Shown here: piece by piece, positions 1 to 12,500 of the stretch | How the letters are laid out: each line of letters opens with the position of its first letter | How positions within the stretch are numbered: position 1 is the stretch's first letter | Source of the DNA: Atrichornis clamosus | Lineage: Eukaryota; Chordata; Aves; Passeriformes; Menuridae | Assembly: GCA_013400975.1 (NCBI GenBank) | Contig: WBMZ01002572.1 | Span: 1 to 64,000, forward strand | Direction of reading: 5' to 3' | Length of the DNA stretch: 64,000 nt | The notes under the pieces: model-generated | Seen by the model: the letters and a program-made list of their open reading frames with translations, nothing else | Database searches by the model: none | Told to the model about the DNA's origin: nothing | Program-made: the position numbers and the translations under genes

Positions 1-130
1 AGGGGGCGGGGCGCGCGCGGCTGCCGGGGCAGCACCGCCAGGCAGCGGGAGGGGGGCCGGGCGCGGTCGCTATGGCAACGCGCGGCCCTGCGCGGCCCCC
101 AGAGCCCCGCCGTGGGGGCCCTGCGTGTCC
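1..130. promoter_or_regulatory. Downstream edge of a CpG island in TFAP2A intron 4
   Basis: I count about 18 CpG dinucleotides in the first 120 bases, with a GC-box (GGGGGCGGGGC, 2-12), an alternating CG run near 11-20 and an RFX-type X-box at 66-79. CpG density then drops sharply. The island starts outside the window. It lies inside the TFAP2A transcription unit, 0.6 kb before exon 5, so it is intragenic and not the main promoter. Whether it acts as an alternative promoter cannot be told from this edge. Confidence 0.75.
66..79 (+). promoter_or_regulatory. RFX X-box-like motif
   Basis: GTCGCTATGGCAAC matches the X-box pattern bound by RFX factors: two inverted half sites, the right one being the perfect GGCAAC form. 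It sits inside the CpG island next to a GC-box. This is a motif match only; binding is not shown. Confidence 0.45.
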
Positions 131-611
131 CTTGCCCTGGAGATGAACAGCCCTCACACACCCACCCACCCACCCCCCAGGACACACTTAGTGGCAGGCA
201 CCTTGCAATGGGCTCCCACCCTGTGGCCTCACCCAGGCAATAAGGCACCGCTTGGGCAGGGAATAACATCCAGGATTATTTAAGGCAGCTCCCATCTCTG
301 CAGTCCCGCTTAGTCCAGCTCTGCTGAGAGGGCAGCGATGCTCTGGAGGCTGCCGGACATACAAATCAGTCTCCTCCCGTAACATCTGGGGAGAAGCTAC
401 CCCAGGGCCATGGCACCTTGGGAGCTCAGGCAGCCACCTCAGAGCTCCCCCCCCAGCTCTGGGACTCATCCAGAACTTAGTGAGGGCCAGTGTTCCCTAG
501 ACATGGAAATACCCAAAGTACCATTCTTATACTGAGATTCAGCTTTCAGCAACAGTTGGTCTTCAGCCACTCAGAGCTGTGTATCCTATCCCTTGTGCCT
601 AAATCCTCTAA

Positions 612-842
<231 letters not shown>

Positions 843-1743
843 TGATGCAGAGAGCTGGGAGGGCTCTTTTGGAGAATGTGCCTATTGCTTTTGCCAAATG
901 GGAGAAGACTTAGTGTTGGGTCATTTGGGTATTTTTTTACTTTCCCAGAGTCAGTGCTGCTTGTTGGCATTTGGAAGGACGTTATTTTCTATGTCTTGAA
1001 AAAAGATCATGGTGATTGTGTGCCTTTGCTTTTTGTTTTAACCTGAAATGGGCTTGTGCGAGTCCTGCAGACTCAGCAAAGTGTTCTACCATTTATTTGC
1101 TTTTAAGTTTTTGAGCTAGATGTTTTCAGGGCCCCATCTTTCTTGCTCATTCAAATGAGTAATCCCTCCACCGAGTAAGCAGGTCTCATTGGGAATAGCA
1201 TGGGAAGGATCCCTGTGAAGGGGGACTGTGAACTTAGCCCCATAAGAGACCCCAGAGTGTTGAGTTGGAAGTTACAGGCAGCAGAGCCTCTAATACTTCA
1301 CTGCCGTACTTCTGCCACAGGTGGACAACCAAGCAATTTTAAAAGTCAGGAACTCCAGCTACTTTAAGTTTGTTCTCCTTCCCAGCCTGCAGCCACATAA
1401 CAGTAAATCATTTAACTTTTCTGACATCTGCATTTGAGAAATGCGTGACCATTACTTCCTGAATTAATTTGGGAATCCTTGACCTCAGCCATGAATTAAT
1501 GGTGTCCTGAAAGCCTCAAAATTGCACCACCAGCCCCCACTCCCTTTTGGTTCTCATTTTCAGAACACATGTTCACTTGGCTGTATCATTCTCCTCTACT
1601 TTGCTCTGGCCAGAAAAGGTGCAACTGACTTTTAATGGCTTGGGATGTCCTACGCTGTTTGTACTGGGAGGTGGGAAGCTCAGGAGTTTACAGTCCTTTA
1701 GTTTTGAAGCAGTGGCTGTGTCACACTGGCTGACACAAAGTAT

Positions 1744-1752
1744 GCCTGAGGC
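1744..1752. promoter_or_regulatory. Perfect AP-2 binding palindrome in intron 5
   Basis: GCCTGAGGC is a full match to the AP-2 consensus GCCNNNGGC, with the preferred TGA centre. In an intron of TFAP2A itself it is a candidate autoregulatory site. That role is inference; the motif alone could arise by chance. Confidence 0.5.
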
Positions 1753-1859
1753 TTGCTGGCTCTCCTTTCCCCGTACTTATGGGTTCCGCTGCATTTTAGA
1801 CCGGTTCAGTTTGCAAAGTGCTTTTAAGCTCAGCCTGAGCTGTTCAGGTTTGGCTTAAG

Positions 1860-3060
1860 TGTGGTTGTGTAGGCGGGAATTTGTTTTGTTGTCGCTTCGC
1901 ATTCTGCGAGAAATGTTTCATGTTCAAAGAGACGGGGATAGAAGCGCTGCGCGACGCCAGGCTTCATTTTTTTAAACATCAGGATTAGCGAACAAACTAT
2001 ATTTATACTGCGTGAAAATTACCGCGTCTTCATGTTTTTGAAAAGGCTTTGCAATTGCATTGACACGCTGTAGTAAAAAATCACGAGGGGAAAACTTGTA
2101 AAAAGTCTAGATTTGGTAGATGCTTAACATTATTTGTGATGTTAATGAATATGGAGAAGGTTTTATGGTAATCTATTGTTCTGTTTGGCTGTCACATACA
2201 ATGGCTTTTAAAGGAATGATTTTAAAAAAACAACACCAGAGGCCCAATCTTCAGATAACTTAGTGATGGTAGCTAATTTTGGAGAGATGATAGTATAAAC
2301 ATTGCTGGGGCTTTGAGTCCTGTAGCAATGAGGCAGTTTCTAGAGTACTGTTATTGTTTATGATCCGCTCCATTTTATGGAAACAAGCTCACTGGACTGA
2401 GGCTTTGAAGCTCTAATTGGCGCATGCGTTCTTCCGGAGCTAGAGCTAATGGCAGGAAGCCCTGCAGTAAAAACCAACTGGTTCAGGAAATTAAAACCAA
2501 AGATTTGAAAATCAACAAAACAGACAGACTCTGTGGAATGACCCTAAAATTCTCATGGTTAATCGTTTGGGGGTGAACATATAATTATATGCGATCAAGT
2601 TAAATTTTAAACACTTAGCTGTTTAATGCATTTTATTTAGAAGAGCTCTAGGAGTAATTATGATCAATATTAATCATTGATGCATTGCAAAAGAATATAG
2701 AGATGTGGCTGAGGCAATCACATTTTCAGAGTAAATAGCTGTGAATAAAATGTACATAAACGGTTCTCTATAGGTATGGATATGTAAATCGAAGCACAAA
2801 TTCTAGATGGATGGAGCCTGTCCTTCTAAAAGTATCTGTTAGTCAATGTGAACTTTTAAAAATTCTTATGTGAGATTTCACTTGCAACAATTGTCATGAA
2901 AATACGCATTTGCATTACCTTCAACTGAAGCAAAGAAAACTGCAAGATGTAATTAGCATTTCTTGCCCTAACTTTTTCAAAGAGAAAAAGTCCAACCTTT
3001 TAGAAGAAAAGCCCAAGTAGAATGTAGCGCTTTTTTTTGCTAATGGATTTTTGCCTCTGT
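1860..3060 (+). promoter_or_regulatory. Candidate conserved enhancer in TFAP2A intron 5
   Basis: This block is AT-rich but keeps scattered CpGs and has many factor-like words. They include an inverted SOX-like pair (ATTGTT at 2175-2180, ACAATGG at 2198-2204), GGCGCATGCG (NRF1-like, 2419-2428) followed at once by CTTCCGGAG (ETS-like), a homeodomain/POU-like cluster at 2655-2690, and a TTCN4GAA STAT-like site at 2920-2929. From the literature on mammalian Tfap2a, intron 5 contains a conserved facial and limb-bud mesenchyme enhancer. I infer that this block is its counterpart, from position and composition. I did not align it. Confidence 0.55.
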
Positions 3061-3077
3061 GCAATATGTACTGATGA

Positions 3078-5126
<2,049 letters not shown>

Positions 5127-5415
5127 GGATCCCCCCCACTCCTCTCCCTTCCCCCTCATAGCCCATTGATCCATTCATCGCCCTCCTCCCTCTCCCCTGC
5201 ACCCAGCACCCCAGGCTACAGCAACAGAATGAGCGTCCTTCTGCCAGTCCTGTTCTCTGACTCTGCAGGACTGCTCTGCCCTCTCTCCACACCCCTTCCC
5301 AGCATCCACATTTCCATTTGCTCCCTCTTAAATTTCCCCCTCTTCCCACTGCCACCATCGGTTTATCCCAGTTTGGAGCCTAAGAGAACAGAACAGGGGG
5401 ACGGAGCCAGCAAAG

Positions 5416-5451
5416 AAAAAAAGTTCTGTCTTGAATTTGTGAACTTTTTTT
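5416..5451 (+). other. A/U hairpin in the TFAP2A 3' UTR
   Basis: AAAAAAAGTTC (5416-5426) pairs perfectly with GAACTTTTTTT (5441-5451) across a 14-base loop. A second copy of the 3' arm, GAAC plus nine T, lies at 5509-5521, so the same 5' arm could fold in two ways. The function is unknown; it may be structural noise in a low-complexity UTR. Confidence 0.5.
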
Positions 5452-5890
5452 TAAATAAAACAAAAGGAGGAAAAAAAACCAACAAAAAAAATAAAACAAA
5501 AAAGAAAAGAACTTTTTTTTTCTAAAAATATATTAAAAAATAATTAAAAAAAAACCACAAAAAGAAATAAATAATACTTAAAAATTCTATGAGCTTCACC
5601 GGACTGAATCACCACCTTCCCTTACATAAACTTCAGTTAAGATTGTAGCCATACTTAAAATGAGAAAAAAAAGTGAAAAAAGTACAACAGCAACAGCAGA
5701 CATACAAAAGGCAAAAAGGACTGATGACATTTTATCAGTATTGTGAATAAACTTGAACACAAAACACAAGCGGTTCCATGTCATATCTTCAGTTGTAGAA
5801 CTTTTTCCTGTCCAAGGTAAAGCGACCAACTTGAACTTTCTATTGCAACACGATTCACGGTTATTATATAAGGGAATCAGTGTTCATGTA

Positions 5891-5933
5891 TGTATATATT
5901 TATTTATGTGTAATTTAATGGGAATTGTAAATA
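5891..5933 (+). promoter_or_regulatory. Pair of Pumilio response elements in the 3' UTR
   Basis: TGTATATA (5891-5898) and TGTAAATA (5926-5933) both match the PUM1/PUM2 consensus UGUANAUA, 35 bases apart start to start. An AU-rich UAUUUAUUUA stretch lies between them. Such pairs commonly destabilise or repress mRNAs. The motif match is exact; the activity is inference. Confidence 0.55.
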
Positions 5934-6202
5934 TGGTGAGTCTGTTTTAAGCCTTTTTTTATTTATCTGGTGATCTCGTTTACCTCTTGTTTAGTGGGTT
6001 TTAAATCTTCCCCTCTTAGTTCATCATGTGGTTCATGGTACTTATTTAGATATCAGAGGTTTTTTGGGGGTTTTTCTCTGGGATTCATCATTTTTAGCCC
6101 TGTTGTAGCATGTTAAAGGCGACAATGAAGCAGCTGAACAAATAAAAAACCATGAATTTTTATATATAATTAGTATGACATTTAGTTTCTCATTGAAGAT
6201 AA

Positions 6203-6208
6203 AATAAA
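6203..6208 (+). terminator. Candidate proximal poly(A) signal
   Basis: AATAAA followed by a GT-rich stretch (GTGTTGTTGG, 6209-6218). A usable cleavage site about 15-25 bases on is possible. It would give a 3' UTR of about 1.1 kb. Confidence 0.4.
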
Positions 6209-6597
6209 GTGTTGTTGGACCCTGGCAAGGTTTTTAAACATGTTAGTGGTTTTACAACCCTTATGTGTTGTGGAAAATGAAAGAAGTTATTTTCATCCAC
6301 TGTCCTTCTCCCGAAAGCACCAACAGAGCAATAAATTAATATTGTCTTTTAAAACAAGATTTAGCTTTACTTTGCTTTCTTTCCCTCTTTTTTTTTTCTT
6401 TCTCCCTTTTGTTTTTATTTTTTCCCTTTTTTTCTTTTCTTTTTTTTTTTCCCAAAGAACTTCAAACATTCGGGACCACCTGGTATCCTCTATTTCCACT
6501 GGCCATATTGGAAGCAGTTATAGTTGTATTGTATTGAGTTGTGCCGGCAGTAGTTTCCATGCCTATCAATGTATCATAGTCCTTTGTTGCCCAGATA

Positions 6598-6603
6598 AAT
6601 AAA
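6598..6603 (+). terminator. Candidate main poly(A) signal of TFAP2A
   Basis: The overlapping ATAAATAAATA context gives an exact AATAAA, followed by a T-rich region near 6625-6635. I favour this site because the preceding unique sequence (6450-6600) looks like a slowly changing UTR end. This is judgement, not a measured site. Confidence 0.5.
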
Positions 6604-6622
6604 TATTTGATACGCTTTATGT

Positions 6623-7500
6623 CGATTTTTTTATTCAGTAGCTGTCTTTACCCAGGCGTATTTTTGTTCTTGGCAGTATTTTTTATTCAGTATGGTTACA
6701 GTAATTGAGTTTAACTCTCCCTTGACAATTGCTCCTTGCAATAAGCAGCTGAACCCATTGTTTCCCTCAAGTATAATAAAAACTTACTTTCAACTTGGAG
6801 TTCAGAGCAGGGTATCATTTAGATATTCCACTGAGTCTGTGTTCAGACAAATGACACAATAAAGCACAATGTATTCTTTTGGATAAAAAATTGTCTGTAC
6901 TACTAACAAAATGACACACTATCTTTTCTTTAACCAAAACATAATTTTATTTAAAAAATAAAGTTTTATTTTATTTATGTTGACCTCTAGGTTTTTATTT
7001 ACGTTTTATGTAGCATACAGAATTATAAGCTTATAACATTTTGTACATGTAGTTGTCCTAACGGAGAGCAGAGATTAAAAAACACATCTCAAGAAGGACA
7101 TTTAAAAAAGAATTGTTACTGAGAAAATACTGAAAATTAATGCTATGAAAAAAATCATATACTGATGAATCAGATCTGGGTGCTCCCTCCCCCTCTAGAA
7201 AAAAGGAAAGCTCCGTAGTCGATGCCAACAAAATCATCTCACGGTTGTGAACTTTAGTGAAATCTTGCAGGAGACAGATTATTTCTGATTGATGGTTCGT
7301 GTTTTAGTGGAATGCACAGATGACATTTTGAGATGGTTGTGTCAGTTTATAAGTGACTGAAATTTTTATCTTGAGTTTCTTCTTGTGGAAACCAGTTGTG
7401 AAATAGGGAAGTTCACTTTAAAAAAATGGAGTGCACGTCTTGAAGATGGGCTATAAAAACATGTAAGAATTCAGATTTTGAATCTATTTTCTTTGGCCCG
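6623..7500. other. Immediate 3' flank of TFAP2A
   Basis: AT-rich sequence with three more AATAAA words (6775-6780, 6858-6863, 6957-6962). It could be extended 3' UTR or simple flank. No coding content or repeat is recognised. Confidence 0.5.
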
Positions 7501-10500
7501 GGGGGTAGGTGAAGTCAGGATCAGGCTGGATTATGTTATATCATAGGAAGGGAGACTTAATGCAGTTTAGAATGTAAAGGCATTTTAAAGAGAGGGTCTC
7601 CTTTAAGTGCTGATGGTATTCTGGTAGTGGAGGCTGATTTTTCTCTCTTTCTTTCCCTCCTTGACTCTCTTTTTCTCTCGTTCTTTTCTTCCCTTTTTGC
7701 TCAGGCAGAAATTGAGGAGGTGAAGAGGGAGGTGTTTACAATAAATCTGCACAGAGAATTAACATTTACTCATATATTTTGACGTTTGGTAGAGCTGGTG
7801 AGGCAAAGCATTAGATAAAGCCCAAGATGTTTCATTTTGCTTTGGTAATCTACTTATGGAAGGCAGTGTAAAATCAATCTTGCCAAGCAGAAAGAGAGTT
7901 GGTGGAGTCTAAATTCTATTTTCGAGAGCCAGCTAGTTTATAAAAATGGTGAATATTTTTTTTTCTATAAATTGAAAGTGGATCTTTTGAATGCAAAGCT
8001 GCAATTGTTTTAAAAACAGTTATTTATTATTTCCAAGAGAGACTGGTTAACCGTAAAGTAGATGTAACAAAATAATGAGGTGAATGAACCCTAACTGTAC
8101 ATATTCTTGACATAAATGAAATGCACAGTATTGTAGCAGGTGAAGTGAAGCATTGTCTATCAGGGCTGTTTTTCTTGGCTGCATCTCAGATTGTGTGTGG
8201 GATCCTAACCTCAGGCACAATAGCATTCATAAACAGCAATACATTGCTGCTCTTTCTACAGCAACACATAAATACTCATTTTTAAACGAAAACAATCTTA
8301 TTAAATACCATTCATTCATATCTGGATTTACAGATGCTTGTTACTTTCTGAAACCTGTACCCAATATAATCGTTTTATACTGGTCAATGCATAAAGCAGT
8401 CTTATGCTAGAACATTATAAGGTCATAATACATAATGTTTTAAAGATATAATTAGCTACTTTATGCTAGGAGAGCACATTTTAAGTATCCTGCTGCTGCA
8501 TTAGCAAGCCACCAAAAGCCAGAAAAGAAATGACCTTGCATAGATTTCTTTATTACTATTATTTCTAAGGAAGGATTTTACAGGCGATAGTGGAAATCAG
8601 ACTAGGTTCGGTTCAGCCTCTTCTGCTGTGACCAATATGCAGTTACTAAAACGTGCTAATTTACCGTTGTTTGCATGCATTTTTAACATTGTGATTGAGA
8701 TGCAGCAGTGAAATTCAGGTCATGCTTTCATACACTAAACAAAAATCTGTTGTTATTTTTTTCCCCCAGATTGGTTGAAACAAGGGTGAGTGGTGGCTGA
8801 ATGTTAGACCGTTGCTGCCACGCTGAGCTAATTCCTACATGTGAACCAAAATACAGCTTGGTGCTCTTTCACCGTGAACAAGGACAGCCCTCCTCTTTGT
8901 ACCGTATTTTACCCCACCCTCCAAAAATCAAATATTAATATAATTTGAGATTTAACTGGTGGAACAGCCATCAGGACAGCAATGCCCCGCAGCTGAAATA
9001 ATATTTAAAATAGAAGAGATTTGACATTTGAGAAGTCGGTGGCTTGAAATACCCAGTTGTACTTAGCTAATTCAGTCCTTAACCTCTGGTTTCAAATAAA
9101 TCAATTACAGTCGATTCCACTTCAGTTCAGAAGTGCACAAGGTTTTTAGTTAATTGAATACATTTTATTCACTTGCTAGGAGTATTCATTTATTCAAACC
9201 CTTACATTTAAAGGCAATTTCTTTAATGTCCATGATAAATTCAACTGCGTAATCAGATCAGCTCCTTGTTTGTTTACTCATCTTCTACCTCCCATTTAAA
9301 TTCCAGAATGTGCACTTCCCTTTCCCTCCTTGGTACGTGCATGTCTCTGCTCAGACCAGATTCCCAGAGCCTCAGCCCTCATATTCGCAAAGTAGCTAAA
9401 ATAACTAGTGCCCTTCTGACAGGCAGCAGTGTGAAGCCCATCCCAGCTAGCGAGGGCAGAGTGATTTAAACTGGCTTGATAATCAAATGTGAAAGGTTGG
9501 GAGTATAAAAAATAAATGGTGCCTCCCATTTTGTCCCATGCACCTTGTCTGCATGAAAGAGCTATGTCTCTGCTCCCTGCCCCGCAAGCAGCTGAAGCTG
9601 TTAACTCTTAGAGAGGATTTGGAGTCAGCTTGGTGTCAGCAGGATAAGATTTTTGTCGAGCACTGGGCAATGAAGTCGTGTCCCTGACCCACTTTGAACA
9701 GATACTGATATACACTACGTGTGTGTTGTTTGCAGAGTCCTACTGACGTTGGTTTACTGTTTTGGAAAGGAAAGGGGTTAATTAGCATCATTATCAATCA
9801 CTAATGCTTGTCTAACGTGTCCAAAGAATAATCAAGTTAGGCGACTGCATGAAGCTAACATCTGCTTCATTCCAGTTAAAGATTTTTTCCTTGCATCGTT
9901 CAATTATTGGAAGTCCACACTGGTTTCAGGCTTTGTCAGGGCCATAAAGCAGGGTCAGATCGTTAGAAATCTAGAATGGAGGGGAAAGTGCAATATAAAT
10001 AACAAATGGCTTCATTATTTGAGTTACAGGTGCAAGAATGGCCATGAAAATGAGTAGGGATTACTAGAATGTGTTTCTTCTTTTTATCTCCAATACAGAG
10101 GAAAAAATAAATCAGCCAAGCCCAGTTCCTAAATCATTTATTCTGCATAGGCTGCAGCCTCTCCATCTGCAGTATTTAGTTTAGTAACCCCAAACTCTCC
10201 AAAAGAAGTAGTTTAAAGCAAGCAATTGGAAATGTGAAAGTCTTTTATTACCCATTATTAGCGGAACCTTACTGGCTTCAAAATAGCAAAATAGCCTTGT
10301 TTTTCTTCTTCCAGTTGAAGTTTCTAGGCTTTTTGGGGTGGATGAAACAGATGATATTTCAGGCAGGGTAAACAGATATATAGCTTATGACGGTGGTAAA
10401 GATTTGTGTCCTTGAACTGTTACTCCTTTCTGGTCCTGTAGATATGAAGGTGACAGATCTGCAGACTTTTATTCCCTCTTACAACCACTGAAGTCATGTC

Positions 10501-12500
10501 TCTCTCATGCTGAGTTCAACTTTGGTGGCCAAAAGGGACAAAATTTTTATCATACCAACAGAGTGGTTAGAGCATCTTCACTGAGTGAATGAAGTGTGAA
10601 AATCAGGGTAAGACTATTGAGAGCTTTCTGGTAGTGTAGGAGGGACTTGCTGGTTCCCTGTGGCACATTTCTTTCAGGCTCTGATGTTGCAAGGCACATG
10701 CTGGCACCCAGAGCCTGTGGTTTCCCCATGAGTTCCTCCCTCTCGAAACCAGGCCCTGAGGTTACTCCAAGCTCCATGATTATTGTCCTGTTCGTAGTCA
10801 CAGAGCTCATTTGCACAGATGATCTTCAAACTAGGGTAAGGAGGGTAAACTGGGAAAGGGTAGCCTAGGTGAGGAAGAAATTATCTTGTGTCCAGCAGGA
10901 AGGTAGAAAACTGTTGAGTGTGAAGTGCAATCCATTTCACCGTGTTGTCCCTCAAGCATGTTGTGCACACACATAGACAACATCTAGTTTCTGTAGGAGA
11001 TCTGCAGCACTTACATGAAGACCTTTTCTGTCCAGAGATGCTCTCAAGCCCCACTGCTGTTGTTGCCTGTGGTATAGTTAATTCCCTTTGTAATACTTGA
11101 TTGAAAGCAGATGCAGGGACTCTGAATAGAGAGTTGTTTTCTAGCAGAAGTGTGAGCTGTGCAGTTGAGGGATGTATATTGCTTCTACAGTGTTTTTGGT
11201 TATGTTCCTACCCATTTGTTCATGCCGCAAAACTTCATCCCTCAGCACTGCTTTGGGCAGAGCTGGCCCCTTCCTCTTTGTGCATGATCCATCCTGATCC
11301 CCAAAGCTAAGCATATAGAAGTGGAGGCATGAAATATTTGGGGTATGTTTCTGGTTGGAGAGTAGAATATTTTTTGGGGCTCCCAGGAGAAAGGGAGATC
11401 TGCATTCCCTTTCCTTCTCTCTTTCTCCCTGCTTCCCTTTTAAGTTTGCTGACAGGCTCCCCTCCCTCCAGCTTGTCCTCCTTGCCCTCTACCTTGCTGC
11501 TGGATGCTGTTCCCTGTGCTTGTCCTGTCTCTCCTCTGATGCTGTGGCCATGTCTCTCCTGTGGTAGAGGTTATCTCTCTGCCCTGCAGGCGGGATGGCT
11601 TGGGCAACAGCTGGGGAGACACCCACACGTGCTGGAGCACTCAAGCAGGGGAAGGCCAGTGGAGCAGCACTGGAAGGAAAGCAGGGGCTATGTCTGGCCT
11701 CAGTGCTCCTTCCTTCATAAGGCACAACGAGCTACACTATGTTAATGCTAAAAAGGTGCTCCTGCTATCCCTGCCTGGGTTTTGGAACTTGTGTATGGGT
11801 GTAGGTGATCCAGGACAGCATGTGATGGGTGTCCCACTGTCACAGAGCCTTGATGCAGCCTGTTCCTGGCATGCTGGTGTTTGGGATGGGGGCTGGCAGG
11901 CTGGCTGTTGGGACTTCTTCCCATTCCCATGCTCTTGTGATTGCTTCTAGGTATCCTGCTGGAAAGGATGGTGTTTTACAGAGAGCTAGTGAAAAGGAGA
12001 GAGAGCAGGAGTGGATGTAGCTTAGAAGAAAATCAAATGGAAAAGGGGCAATTGAGGTTTTTTGCTTTGTATCTCCAGGAGAGCCCGGACAGGGCCCTGA
12101 TAGGGGGTACAGAGATCACCCCGTCCCTTGCTGCAGCTGCTTTTGGAAAGTTTTCTGGGAAAGGTCTGGGGAAACTGGAGCCTCCAGCAGAACTGGCTGC
12201 TGCTATGACCTTCTTGGAGGCTGACTGTTTATTTGTTCACATTGTCATTCCCGGGGAGGTTATTCACCTAGGGCGCCTCTTCCTCCTGCCTATCTGTATA
12301 GAGCCAGTGTGTAGAGTGGTGTGCGTGTGTGGCTGTATGCAGAGGTGTGTGTGCATCTGTATTTTTGGGTGTTTGTGTGTGTGTTCGTATCTATCTATTT
12401 ATCTTTATGGGCGTGTATATTTATGTCTCCATCCCTGAGACTTTTGGAGAGGCTGGAATAAGAGGGGGTGGGGTGGGCTGTCTCCCGGATAGTTGATATT
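7500..12500. other. Intergenic, gene-free; AT-rich then GT-rich
   Basis: No coding exon is seen. 7,500-10,300 is AT-rich with conserved-looking blocks (best near 9060-9260 and 9770-9930). 11,000-11,900 is of mixed composition with pyrimidine-rich patches. 12,310-12,430 is a TG-rich simple-like stretch. Open frames here lack any protein family signal. Confidence 0.7.
9770..9930. promoter_or_regulatory. Candidate conserved non-coding element
   Basis: A dense run of homeodomain-like words: TTAATTA (9778-9784), then ATCAATCA (9793-9800, PBX-like) and CTAATGC, followed by unique, non-repetitive sequence. It reads like a developmental enhancer core. No alignment was possible. Confidence 0.35.

Larger units (their letters stand above)
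5127..6622 (+). other. TFAP2A: TFAP2A 3' UTR (probable extent)
   Basis: The sequence starts pyrimidine-rich (5127-5370) and becomes very A/U-rich with long A and T runs (5411-5580). It then shows words typical of a slowly changing 3' UTR: AUUUA-type elements near 5898-5910 and two Pumilio motifs. The 3' end is placed just after the AATAAATA signal at 6598-6603, followed by a T-rich stretch near 6625-6635. Earlier AATAAA copies lie at 5454, 5490, 5566, 5746, 6141 and 6203, and later ones at 6775, 6858 and 6957. Shorter and longer isoforms are therefore possible. Confidence 0.7.

Noticed and set aside
12310..12430. A possible exon encoding a Cys-rich peptide
   Set aside because: The Cys codons come from a TG-rich simple sequence, and no splice sites frame it.
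11941..12438. A 165-codon open frame
   Set aside because: It ends in a TG-rich simple sequence giving Cys/Val repeats. There is no start context, splice support or family signal.
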